A stretch of 64,000 nt of DNA from Candidatus Poribacteria bacterium (lineage in GTDB: Bacteria; Poribacteria; WGA-4E; WGA-3G): positions 1-64,000 of the forward strand of contig JAJDWA010000021.1 of assembly GCA_022825825.1 (NCBI GenBank), in the 5' to 3' direction. Positions 53,120-61,509 of the stretch are shown here, piece by piece (the stretch's first letter is position 1; every line of letters begins with the position of its first letter). Position numbers and translations under genes: made by a program. The notes beneath the pieces are model-generated. The model was not told the origin of the DNA. It worked only from the letters and a program-made list of their open reading frames with translations, and did not search any database.

Positions 53120-54253
53120 TCAATCTCCGTTTTTAAGCTCTCCCCAGGTTGTTGTCAGCTTACCTTTCGCATCAACAGCCAACGTCAACGGATGGGAAAG
53201 CAACAACGCTATTATCTTGTCAAATCCTCTCTCCTGTGCAAGACTCAGCGCAGTACGTCCCTGCTTGTCAGACAAAAACGACTTGATGTCGGGGTGGTCA
53301 AGCAGTTTCGCTATCAACTCCTCAAACCCCTGCAACACCGCGTAGTGCAACGCGGTCATGCCATCCTTATCTTGGGCATTGATGTCAAGGTTAGGATCGT
53401 CCTTGATGACCTCAAGCGACCAGTATTCATCTCCCTGCTTGATCTCAAAGATTAGTGGATATTTGGGCACACAGCCCAGGGGTGTCTCCTCCAACGCATA
53501 TTCAGGGAAAAAACAGTCTTCCAGCGGCAGCTGCTCATGCACATGCTTGTAGAGCCAGATGATGCCGTTGATGTCGTCCGCGCCGAGTAGTGGTGGAAGA
53601 GCATTGAGGTCGACGGGGTCGTGTGCATCTACATTAATTGGAAGAATGGGCATGTGTAAGCTCATCACGGCAGCGGGCTGCGTACCTTTGGTGTTAGCTA
53701 AACCGCCTTTACTGATACCTGGCTTGCCCCGATCCACCCACGGAATGTAAGTATCGGCAAGACCAAAAACATGTCCTGTTTCATGGACAAGCGAAGCCAT
53801 AAATCTCCACACCACTTTCGTGCCTTGGCGCAAACTGATACCAGGACTATTAGCATCAACGTGTGCATTAGAATTCTGCAATACACAGTAGAAGATGATC
53901 CACAGATCGCTATCCGCGCGGAAAGGCTCAGCCGCAAACTTCTGATAGCGGAAATCGTTGACAATCGGCTTGTTGCTATAATCGCGCAACGGCTGCAACC
54001 ATGTCTGCAGGGCTTTTGTGACCGCGGCGGTAATCGCCTTGTCGTTGTTTCTCATCTCTGGCGGGCAATCATCACCGTAACTATAACTGATGGTCCAGTG
54101 TGGCGCATGCACCTTATCGATCAGGACGTTAAAATGTATTTTAAACTCATGGTCAAAGGTCATGAACCCTTGCACTGATGGGACAATACTGAAAAACAGG
54201 CATCCTACCAGCACACTGATAAAGAAAAGATTTATTTTTTTCCAACGGGTCAT
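53120..54253 (-). CDS. secreted metzincin-like protease with ankyrin repeats, copy 4
   Basis: A 377-residue protein from ATG 54251-54253. Signal peptide as in copy 3. Metal motif H157-E-T-G-H-V-F-G-L-A-D at the same residue as copy 3, Met-turn-like QPAAVMSL. The ankyrin region differs from copy 3 at only a few residues. Tail KLTTTWGELKNGD, in which the usual R of the tail is N. The most variable part between copies 3 and 4 is the stretch before the metal motif (DLWIIFYCVLQNSNAHVD here), which may form the substrate cleft. Confidence 0.78.
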   Translation of the reverse strand: MTRWKKINLFFISVLVGCLFFSIVPSVQGFMTFDHEFKIHFNVLIDKVHAPHWTISYSYGDDCPPEMRNNDKAITAAVTKALQTWLQPLRDYSNKPIVNDFRYQKFAAEPFRADSDLWIIFYCVLQNSNAHVDANSPGISLRQGTKVVWRFMASLVHETGHVFGLADTYIPWVDRGKPGISKGGLANTKGTQPAAVMSLHMPILPINVDAHDPVDLNALPPLLGADDINGIIWLYKHVHEQLPLEDCFFPEYALEETPLGCVPKYPLIFEIKQGDEYWSLEVIKDDPNLDINAQDKDGMTALHYAVLQGFEELIAKLLDHPDIKSFLSDKQGRTALSLAQERGFDKIIALLLSHPLTLAVDAKGKLTTTWGELKNGD

Positions 54254-54309
54254 TATCGTGTTTCCTCCGTTTGTGTAAAGCATTTCAAAAAGCGTTAATC
54301 GGTTCAAGT
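54251..54309. repeat. intergenic repeat, diverged array unit C
   Basis: Matches units A and B apart from a few substitutions and one missing base; covers the start region of copy 4. Confidence 0.65.
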
Positions 54310-54313
54310 CCCA

Positions 54314-55444
54314 TCAATCGCCGCGTTTGAGCTCTCCCCAGGTTGTTGTCAGCTTGCCTTTCGCATCAACAGCCAATGTCAGCGGATGGGAAAGCAACAA
54401 AGCGATTATCTTATCAAGTCCTCTCTCCTGTGCGATACGTAGGGCAGTGCGTCCCTGTTTGTCAGACAAAAACGGCTTAATGTCAGGGTGGTCAAGCAGT
54501 TTCGCGATCAACTCCTCAAACCCCTGTAACACCGCGTGGTGCAAGGCGGTCATGCCATCGGCATCCTGTGCGTTGACATCAAGGTTTTCGTCATCGTTGA
54601 GGACAAAGAGGGCGAGCCGCTCATTTTCTTGCTTGATTTCAAAGATGAGGGGGTACTTGGGTTCACAGCCGAACGGTGTTTCCGCCAGTTCATAGTTAGG
54701 AAAAAAGCAGTCATCCATTGGCAGTCCTTCGTAGGTGTACTTATAGAGCCAGATGATGCCATTTTCATCGTCTTGACCCAGTGGCACGAGTCCTTGCAAG
54801 GGGACGAGAGCGTCCCGGTCAATATCTTTAAAGTCCTTCCCCGCGACCGATAAGCCAAAACTACTCATAAAAGAAGTCGGCTGTGATCCTCTCGTATGAT
54901 TTGTCCCACCGGTACTGATGCCAGCCGGACCGAGACGCGCACCGTCGTAGGTGTCTGCCAAGCCGAAGAGATGTCCTAACTCGTGCAGCATTGCTGCCAT
55001 CCGGCGCCAGGTAAGTTCATGCCCCTTCGCAGGGTTGATGATCCCCAGCGGGCCAAAAAATGCTTTGGGGGCTTCTTTTAGCTCACAGATGTGGGTGACA
55101 CCGAAAGTAGCCCCGCGCCAATCGGGATCGAGCTTATAGCGAAAATCGTTGACGATCGGCCGCTCAGTGTATTCCCGCAACGGTTGTAGCCACGACTGGA
55201 GAAACTTTGTTATGATCTGTTCAAATTTTTCTTGAGTCTCTTTGTCTACCGGTTCGCACTTGTCAAAGCTGTAATGAATGATCCAAAACGGCTCATGCAC
55301 CTTGCTTATTAGAAAACCATCGAAACGTTGACCGAGGTCGTGATGCAGCGTGATGAATCCTTGTGCTGCCGGGGCAATGCTGAAGAGCAGACATCCTACC
55401 AGCACACCTATAAAGAAAAGATTTATTTTTTTCCAAAGTTTCAT
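54314..55444 (-). CDS. secreted metzincin-like protease with ankyrin repeats, copy 5
   Basis: A 376-residue protein from ATG 55442-55444 (AGAGGA eight bases upstream); an ATG two codons earlier is too close to the SD. Signal peptide (IAPAAQG-F). Metal motif H154-E-L-G-H-L-F-G-L-A-D with Met-turn-like QPTSFMSS. The N-terminal catalytic half is diverged from copies 3 and 4, while the ankyrin part and tail (KLTTTWGELKRGD) are nearly identical to copy 3. First gene of the array in transcription order; no clear -35/-10 pair found in the 286-bp spacer upstream. Confidence 0.78.
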   Translation of the reverse strand: MKLWKKINLFFIGVLVGCLLFSIAPAAQGFITLHHDLGQRFDGFLISKVHEPFWIIHYSFDKCEPVDKETQEKFEQIITKFLQSWLQPLREYTERPIVNDFRYKLDPDWRGATFGVTHICELKEAPKAFFGPLGIINPAKGHELTWRRMAAMLHELGHLFGLADTYDGARLGPAGISTGGTNHTRGSQPTSFMSSFGLSVAGKDFKDIDRDALVPLQGLVPLGQDDENGIIWLYKYTYEGLPMDDCFFPNYELAETPFGCEPKYPLIFEIKQENERLALFVLNDDENLDVNAQDADGMTALHHAVLQGFEELIAKLLDHPDIKPFLSDKQGRTALRIAQERGLDKIIALLLSHPLTLAVDAKGKLTTTWGELKRGD

Positions 55445-55560
55445 TATCATATTCCTCTGTTTATATATCGGTTGTTATAGTTCAATCCACAATTACCTGG
55501 ACATTGGTGAGGTTAGGAAACCGCGCCAGCAGCGGGTACACCCGCCTCGTGCAGACAGGA

Positions 55561-55603
55561 AATTACCGAATTAATAAATTAATCTTCATATAAGGGGGAA
55601 TGC
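55561..55603. repeat. 43-bp direct repeat, right copy
   Basis: Partner of 48705-48747. The surrounding spacer (55445-55736) also holds GGTTAGGAAACC (55511-55522) and a single-ended copy of the terminal repeat TTATTAAACTTACGTTACCG (55630-55649). No gene is seen in it. Confidence 0.5.
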
Positions 55604-55736
55604 ATCCATCCTATCAAAATTGAATTCTTTTATTAAACTTACGTTACCGTAACCTTAAAATTTTCTATTTAACCTATTTACTTTTCCACATATAAACTTA
55701 CGGATTCTTTTAGAAAAGTATGATTATAAAAGGGTT

Positions 55737-56456
55737 TTAAGCATTGACCTCTGAATCGTTAAAGTCCACTAAAGCATTTACGTAAGCAATTGTAGATTTG
55801 TGCAAATGCTCAATCCTCTCTGCTGTAATAGCCCCGCTATCTTCTTCTACATACAGATCCGATATGATGCGGACACCGACGTACTTGACGTTATTAATCG
55901 CACAGACATCAACAATTGCTGCCGATTCCCAATTAACTGCTACGGCTTCACTTTCCTCGGCAATCCTATCTCTAATTTCACGGTCATATATGTCCATATC
56001 TCCGCAAATTACAGAAGATTCCATGAAGGTGATACAAGGGTTTACTGATAAAATTGTTGCGAACCTGCTTATTGAAGATGATGAAGCATCAAAAAGACGG
56101 GTCCTCCATGCATCTTGCTCACGTTGAATCTCTGCTCTATTTGGAGCATCATGTTCGGAAACACCGTTAATCACTATAATATCCCCGATTTTTAAGGTAT
56201 CAATTAAACCACCTGCGAATCCAAACTCAAAGAAGGTATCCACCTGACACCTATCTATTATCATTTGACACATTGACGCCGCACGGACTTTACCCATACC
56301 CGACTGCATGATGACCCACTGTTTGTCTCCGTAGCAACACTCAAACTGTAATCTACTATTCCAGTCAACTGAATCACTCACGTCTTGTCCTAAAGCATTG
56401 AGGAGTGCCAAGGTTTCGTCCGCATAAGCCGTCATAATACATAGTTTGCTCCCCAT
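55737..56456 (-). CDS. nucleoside phosphorylase / MTA-SAH nucleosidase family protein
   Basis: A 239-residue PNP_UDP_1-fold protein: MTAYADETLALL, the phosphate/ribose loop MQSGMGKVRAASMC, FEFGFAGGLIDTLKIGDIIV, and the late VNWESAAIVDVC, where the Trp-Glu-Ser-Ala box normally reads M-E-x-A. RIISD supplies the base-binding Asp. It would cleave a purine or thio-nucleoside N-glycosidic bond. It is 5 bp downstream of the adenosine-deaminase-like gene, so both probably act in nucleoside salvage. Confidence 0.8.
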   Translation of the reverse strand: MGSKLCIMTAYADETLALLNALGQDVSDSVDWNSRLQFECCYGDKQWVIMQSGMGKVRAASMCQMIIDRCQVDTFFEFGFAGGLIDTLKIGDIIVINGVSEHDAPNRAEIQREQDAWRTRLFDASSSSISRFATILSVNPCITFMESSVICGDMDIYDREIRDRIAEESEAVAVNWESAAIVDVCAINNVKYVGVRIISDLYVEEDSGAITAERIEHLHKSTIAYVNALVDFNDSEVNA

Positions 56457-56461
56457 AGATT

Positions 56462-57439
56462 TTACTCCGTAGCGAAACTCGTAACTGACGCCCGGCGGAT
56501 ATCGTCGAGTTCTTGCGCGCTGAAAACGCCTGCTTGATACAGATTCCGATACTCTTCAGAGACGCTCTGACCGAATATCATCAGATCGTCCGTGTTGATA
56601 GTCACAGGCACACCGTTATCAAATAAGATACGGATAGGATGAGAGGCTAAATCCTCTACGCCTCCCAACATCACGTTGCTGGTAGGACACACATTTAATT
56701 GAATACGGTTCTGGGAAAGCCATTGCATGACTCCAATTGACTCTGCAGCAGCAATACCGTGTTGGACCTCGTCTAAGTCAAGGGCTTCAACAGTTCGCCG
56801 CACTTCCTCCGCGCCTCCGAATTCGCCCACGTGTGCTTTGAGTTTCATACCTGCTGCGCGTGCTTTTGTATACAAAGGCTTCACGGCTTCAGGAGCACAC
56901 GCTTCTTCATAGCTATACAGATCGATTGATTGAAATACTCCTAATTCTATTGCTTCATGCGCCAACTTCATGAGTTTTACATCGCCAGCATGCGTCCGAG
57001 GAAAACCAAGTTCTGGACGCAGATTAATTTGTGACCGATATTTTTCAACTAATCCTTCAACAAACGCCTTTACTCCAGCTAATCCATTTGGATAAAACCT
57101 TGCCATCATAATGTCAAAACTCATTTCAAGCCCAACTACACCATCCTGTATGGCATCGTTTATTCCTGATGTAGAAACAAATTCAAAACCTTCACGCGAT
57201 TTCTGGAGTGGTGCTAAAACCGTGATGACGTACTCCATCATTTCTTCAAGTCCGTTCATCTTGCGAGGAGGTTTCGTCACGGAATGTCCTAACCAATGTT
57301 CCAAGTTTTTTAATCGTGTGCTAAGGAATGCGTGGGAGTGAACGTCAGTTTTAGGCGCAGCTCTTATGGCGTCCAAATCGTCTGTAGATAGTGCCTCAAT
57401 AAAATTAGTATGTCTCATCTCAAATATTATTCTTTTCAT
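56462..57439 (-). CDS. adenosine deaminase family protein
   Basis: A 325-residue amidohydrolase. Zinc ligands are H34-S-H36 (KTDVHSHAF), the His of KAHVGE, and the Asp of TINTDDL; VQHGIAAAES is the catalytic His region. These are the hallmarks of adenosine/AMP deaminases. The start may be ATG 57437-57439 or ATG 57416-57418 (MRHTNFIEAL). It is co-directional with the nucleoside phosphorylase gene, suggesting conversion of adenosine-like nucleosides to a deaminated product and then a free base. Confidence 0.85.
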   Translation of the reverse strand: MKRIIFEMRHTNFIEALSTDDLDAIRAAPKTDVHSHAFLSTRLKNLEHWLGHSVTKPPRKMNGLEEMMEYVITVLAPLQKSREGFEFVSTSGINDAIQDGVVGLEMSFDIMMARFYPNGLAGVKAFVEGLVEKYRSQINLRPELGFPRTHAGDVKLMKLAHEAIELGVFQSIDLYSYEEACAPEAVKPLYTKARAAGMKLKAHVGEFGGAEEVRRTVEALDLDEVQHGIAAAESIGVMQWLSQNRIQLNVCPTSNVMLGGVEDLASHPIRILFDNGVPVTINTDDLMIFGQSVSEEYRNLYQAGVFSAQELDDIRRASVTSFATE

Positions 57440-57566
57440 TCTTGTATCAAACTTACGCTATTTTAGCACGAGTGGAAGCGGAACGCAATTAAAAAGGATT
57501 CGTTAAGTGCAGAGATTTGACACTATCAGTGTAGCATTATGGTGAAAAATTAATCCTCGATTCTTA

Positions 57567-57595
57567 TTGACCTTCAAGTAAGCAATTGGTATAAT
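57567..57595 (+). promoter_or_regulatory. promoter for the double-PhyH / GH32 operon
   Basis: TTGACC, 17-bp spacer ending in TTGG, TATAAT. The initiation codon with a strong GGAGGG is 45 bp downstream. Confidence 0.7.
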
Positions 57596-57639
57596 AATCA
57601 ACAATTGGGAAATAGGCACAGCATATTTTGGAGGGACAA

Positions 57640-59379
57640 ATGGATAACGAAGTAATGACGAATGAAGAGAATTATGCTTTTGATGTGGCAGGTTACTTAC
57701 ACATTCCGGGAGTTCTAAATCAAGAAGATGTAGCAGCACTGAACGAGGCATTAGATGCAGTTGGAGAAAGTGAAACGTTATTAGGCGGGTCAAGTCCGTC
57801 TCGCGAATTGTTCCGCGATCTACTTGTACACCCAAAATTGGTGTGGTATTTGAACCAGATCATCGGACACGGCTTCCGCCTCGATCAAGCCCCTCAATTG
57901 TTGGGACAGCACGAAGATGAAGTAAGTACAACTCTCGTCGGCGGCGATGAACCGAGAAATCCGTCCTTGGCATATCGTCAACAAAACGGTCGGCGGAGCT
58001 GTCAGGGTGTGAAAGCGATCTGGGCATTGGAAGATGTCGCTGATGGTGACGGTGGCCTGGTTGTTGTTCAGGCAAGCCACAAGAGCAATGTTGAAACACC
58101 CTACGACTTGGCAACAGGGGTTGATGACATGGAATTGGTACAGCAACCAGCACTGAAGGCAGGCGATCTATTTTTGCTCGCGGCACCCACACTCCAAGGT
58201 GTTCGCCCCTGGAAAGAGAAACCAAAAAGATTGTTAACCTATCGGTATGCAGCGCGGGCAGCAGTTCAATCCAATCCAGTTGGACCTTACTCGGAAACCG
58301 AATCTTTACCCGGATGGGCAGACGAAGCAACGCCTGCACAAAAGGCGGTTATGCATAGACCTGGGTATAAAGGCTCAAATCCGCAGCCGGTGTTAAATAC
58401 AGATGGCAAAAAAACGTGGGTGGAGGAAGACACGCCTGTCATTCATCCTTCAATTTATATCCGAGACCCAGATTCGGGTATTGATGAAAAAGAGTTTTAC
58501 TTTTGGGATCTGAATGGGTATTTGGTAGTGCGCGGTGTGATGGATGAGCAGTGGTTAGCAGAGGCAAATGAGGCAGTAGATAAATTCCAAGATCGTATTG
58601 TCGTAGGTAGCGAACTGGCAGGCGGTTCAGTAAGTCAAGCTGGCACTGGTCGCCCCCTCCTACCGGGTTTGTTAGACCTACCTAATCCCTATAATGCACC
58701 ATTTCGACGCATGATTGCGCATCCTGCTGTGGTGCAGCGACTCAATTGGATGAAAGGTAGCGGCTACCGCACGGGTGGCGCGACTGTATTTTGCGCTGTT
58801 CAAGGCACATCGGGACACGCGCTGCACGATGGAAATGAACCGATGAGTCCATCACGCGGTTATGATTTTAAAAACGGTCGTAGTTATGCTGAGACTGTCA
58901 CTATTACATGGCAATTACGGGATGTTGAGCCGGGACTGGGCGGTTTTGCATGTGTGCCTGGGTCTCACAAGACACAGTATTCCATGCCCCGTGGGATTCG
59001 GACATGTGATGACACGATGGGGCTGGTAGTACAACCCGTTATGAAGGCTGGAGATGTACTCTTTTTTATGGATGGCGGTTGCACACACGGGGCATTAGCG
59101 TGGAAGAATCCAGTCCCCAGACGCGGGGTACTGATTAAGTATCAATCGAAGAATGTTAATTGGGGTGGCGGTGTGGTTGATCCACAAGACAGATGGGGCG
59201 ATATGGTTGAAGATATGACCGAGGAACAGTTCGCTGTAATGCGAGGACCCGAACGGGATGGTCGTCACCGAACTGTACCACGACTGGTTGTGGAAGATGG
59301 GCAGGTGTTTGTTTCGTACGACCCTGAAGGGGATAGTTACTCTTCTAAGTATCGCAAACCGGGTGAAAAACGAGGATAG
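57640..59379 (+). CDS. tandem-domain PhyH protein, first domain apparently inactive
   Basis: A 579-residue protein with GGAGGG before ATG 57640; the in-frame TTG that overlaps the SD is rejected. Two PhyH domains: about 12-235 and about 285-545, joined by a short linker. Domain 2 keeps H396 (ALHDGNEP), distal H483 (CTHGALAW) and an arginine (VPRRGVLIKY). In domain 1 the aligned positions are V100 (TLVGGDEP) and Q186 (TLQGVRPW), so both iron-ligand histidines are lost. Domain 1 probably has a structural or regulatory role. The downstream LamG-GH32 gene begins 20 bp later. Confidence 0.75.
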   Translation: MDNEVMTNEENYAFDVAGYLHIPGVLNQEDVAALNEALDAVGESETLLGGSSPSRELFRDLLVHPKLVWYLNQIIGHGFRLDQAPQLLGQHEDEVSTTLVGGDEPRNPSLAYRQQNGRRSCQGVKAIWALEDVADGDGGLVVVQASHKSNVETPYDLATGVDDMELVQQPALKAGDLFLLAAPTLQGVRPWKEKPKRLLTYRYAARAAVQSNPVGPYSETESLPGWADEATPAQKAVMHRPGYKGSNPQPVLNTDGKKTWVEEDTPVIHPSIYIRDPDSGIDEKEFYFWDLNGYLVVRGVMDEQWLAEANEAVDKFQDRIVVGSELAGGSVSQAGTGRPLLPGLLDLPNPYNAPFRRMIAHPAVVQRLNWMKGSGYRTGGATVFCAVQGTSGHALHDGNEPMSPSRGYDFKNGRSYAETVTITWQLRDVEPGLGGFACVPGSHKTQYSMPRGIRTCDDTMGLVVQPVMKAGDVLFFMDGGCTHGALAWKNPVPRRGVLIKYQSKNVNWGGGVVDPQDRWGDMVEDMTEEQFAVMRGPERDGRHRTVPRLVVEDGQVFVSYDPEGDSYSSKYRKPGEKRG

Positions 59380-59398
59380 ACTGAAAGGTAGGTCCCTT

Positions 59399-61471
59399 AT
59401 GTCCACAACGACAGACAAGACACTTGTAAGTTGGTTCTGCTTTGATGAGGAAGCTCCGAAGCACTGCAGCGTGATTACTGTGCAGGCGGCAGACAAGTAT
59501 GATGCGCTTGCTTTTGGAGAGGATGTTCCAGGGAAGTGGTCCACCGCCAGTGATGATAACACTCGCACGCAAACCACCGAACAACTTGCACAAAATCCGG
59601 CACAGGAAATTGTAATTGGACAGTTCATGATGATGGCAGCTGTCTACAAGGACAATACGGTCACCATTTACAGCGACGGGGAAGTATATGCCAGCTATAC
59701 TATTGAAGAACCTTTTGATTTCCTAAACAGTCCCTATCTACAATTGGTAATCGGATCGGTCAATCTAAATCCTAACTATGCCACATCGTTCAAAGGAAAG
59801 GTCAAAGACGTAAGGATTTATGCCCAGGCTTTGACGCAAGAACAGATTAAGGAGCTGAGACCGAACGCGCCTTCTGCAATTCAACCTTTCAGCTGGTATG
59901 ATTTCTCAATAGATGGTTGGTGGGAAGATCGTGCAGGAAAATTTCCTGAGTTTAGAAACATTGCCGCGATAAAAGAAAATGAAGAAGACGCTTATATTGT
60001 TTTTGATCGAGACGACAGATACATGTTTACCATGGATAATGAAGCTGTGCGTATCGTACGGGATTTTCGCCAACGACTGATGCATGACCCGAGCCGTCCG
60101 ACGTATCATTTGGTTAATTCCGAAGGAGATTCCGAGAGGAACTATCCTTTTGACCCGAATTTCATGATCTATTGGAAAGGCCAGTATCATTTCGGTTATA
60201 TGTATAAAGGTGATGAGCATGCTTTCGGACATTTCACAAGTACAGACCTTGTTCACTGGCGGCGGCGCGGGGACTGTGCTTTAGGCAGCGGCGGTTGTGG
60301 TACGGGCGGTACGATTATCACTAAAGATGGTAAGAAGGTTATCTTTGTCGGCATATTTGGTGGTCGTCCGACATACATAGAAGCATCAGATGAGCATTTG
60401 GAGAACTGGTCTAAACCGATAGAGATTGATGTGCCGCAAGAGGCACGGGATGCTGATTATTGGACATTCTGGGATCCGACCGCTTGGGTAGAGGGAGATT
60501 ATTATTACATTTTTACTGGTGATCACGCTATGGAGGATACACGTCCAGGGTTTGGTAATTGGTATAAAAGAACAACACTCATGCGCTCCAAAGACTTTAA
60601 GAAATGGGAGTTTCTCGGTCAATTTATGACGAAAGAGTTACCGGGACTTGAACATCACGACCATTCCTGCACCGATTTCTTCAAACTTGGTAACAAGCAT
60701 ATGATGCTACTTATCAGTCATAGCTGGGGTGCTCGGTACTATCTGGGTGAATGGAAAGATAATAAGTTCACACCTGATTTTCATACCAAAATGAGTTGGA
60801 CTTACAATTATCGCGGCATACCTATCTATTGGGCACCCAAGACTTTCCTCACACCAGACGGACGCAGAGTCGTCATTACCAATCTACTGTCTAACCTTGG
60901 CAACACTTTATGGAGCTGTGCATTCTCATTGCCATGGGAGTTGAGTCTACCTGATGATGGGATTGTGCGTATTAAACCGGTTCGCGAGCTTGAGTGTCTA
61001 CGCTATAATGAAACGGTTGAGAACAACATTACGGTCAAAAATGGCGAAAACTATAGGCTGAAAGAAATCTCAGGCGATACGGTAGAATTGAATGTCACAA
61101 TCAAGCCAACCGAAGCGAAGGACTACGGTGTAAAAGTGTTTTGTGACAAAGACAACCAGAATGGGATGGAGATATTTTACTCAGCAGACGAGAAGACGAT
61201 TTCGGTAGGTGATGGCAATGATAAGCCAAAACTGTATGGTAGTTCTCAACCTTATGGTGTTGCACCGTTCGAGTTGAACGCTGGAGAGGATTTGAATTTA
61301 CGAATATTCATCGACAGAGCACTTGTGGAAGTTTTTATCAATGAACGTCAGGCAGTCGTACAAAATCAACTACATAAACCGGAAGACGTTGGGATATGTC
61401 TTTACAGCATCGGTGGGGACATCAAGGCAGACGTGACGTGTTGGAAGATGGCACCCGCTAATCAATGGTAG
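59399..61471 (+). CDS. LamG-like domain plus GH32-type glycoside hydrolase
   Basis: A 690-residue protein from ATG 59399 (AGGTAGG upstream). Residues about 5-155 are a LamG/concanavalin domain (KVKDVRIYAQALTQEQI). Residues about 225-540 are a five-bladed GH32-type propeller: nucleophile candidate D252 in FDPNFMIYWKGQYHFGY, DLVHWRR, FWD359PTAW. A C-terminal beta-sandwich follows (about 560-690, LRIFIDRALVEVFINER, typical of GH32). Where GH32 has the acid/base E-C-P-D this protein reads S423-C-T-D, so activity may be altered or the acid supplied elsewhere. No signal peptide. Expected substrates are fructosides or related sugars. Confidence 0.75.
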   Translation: MSTTTDKTLVSWFCFDEEAPKHCSVITVQAADKYDALAFGEDVPGKWSTASDDNTRTQTTEQLAQNPAQEIVIGQFMMMAAVYKDNTVTIYSDGEVYASYTIEEPFDFLNSPYLQLVIGSVNLNPNYATSFKGKVKDVRIYAQALTQEQIKELRPNAPSAIQPFSWYDFSIDGWWEDRAGKFPEFRNIAAIKENEEDAYIVFDRDDRYMFTMDNEAVRIVRDFRQRLMHDPSRPTYHLVNSEGDSERNYPFDPNFMIYWKGQYHFGYMYKGDEHAFGHFTSTDLVHWRRRGDCALGSGGCGTGGTIITKDGKKVIFVGIFGGRPTYIEASDEHLENWSKPIEIDVPQEARDADYWTFWDPTAWVEGDYYYIFTGDHAMEDTRPGFGNWYKRTTLMRSKDFKKWEFLGQFMTKELPGLEHHDHSCTDFFKLGNKHMMLLISHSWGARYYLGEWKDNKFTPDFHTKMSWTYNYRGIPIYWAPKTFLTPDGRRVVITNLLSNLGNTLWSCAFSLPWELSLPDDGIVRIKPVRELECLRYNETVENNITVKNGENYRLKEISGDTVELNVTIKPTEAKDYGVKVFCDKDNQNGMEIFYSADEKTISVGDGNDKPKLYGSSQPYGVAPFELNAGEDLNLRIFIDRALVEVFINERQAVVQNQLHKPEDVGICLYSIGGDIKADVTCWKMAPANQW

Positions 61472-61509
61472 AGAACTCCGTTTTTTTATAATTGTTCTTA
61501 CAAAACAAA

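Noticed and set aside
51931-54253. Lipoprotein signal in protease copies 3 and 4 (L-V-G-C)
   Set aside because: The cysteine lies in the middle of a hydrophobic stretch that continues to A-Q-G or V-Q-G, and copy 1 lacks it; a signal-peptidase-I signal fits all five copies better.
46534-55444. Tail as LPXTG, PEP-CTERM, GlyGly-CTERM or type IX sorting signal
   Set aside because: No preceding hydrophobic helix, no LPXTG-like box, and the conserved part is only about ten residues with no Ig-like C-terminal domain.
59095-59628. Antisense frame of 177 codons across the PhyH/GH32 junction
   Set aside because: Crosses the boundary of two well-supported sense genes and has no start signal or motif.
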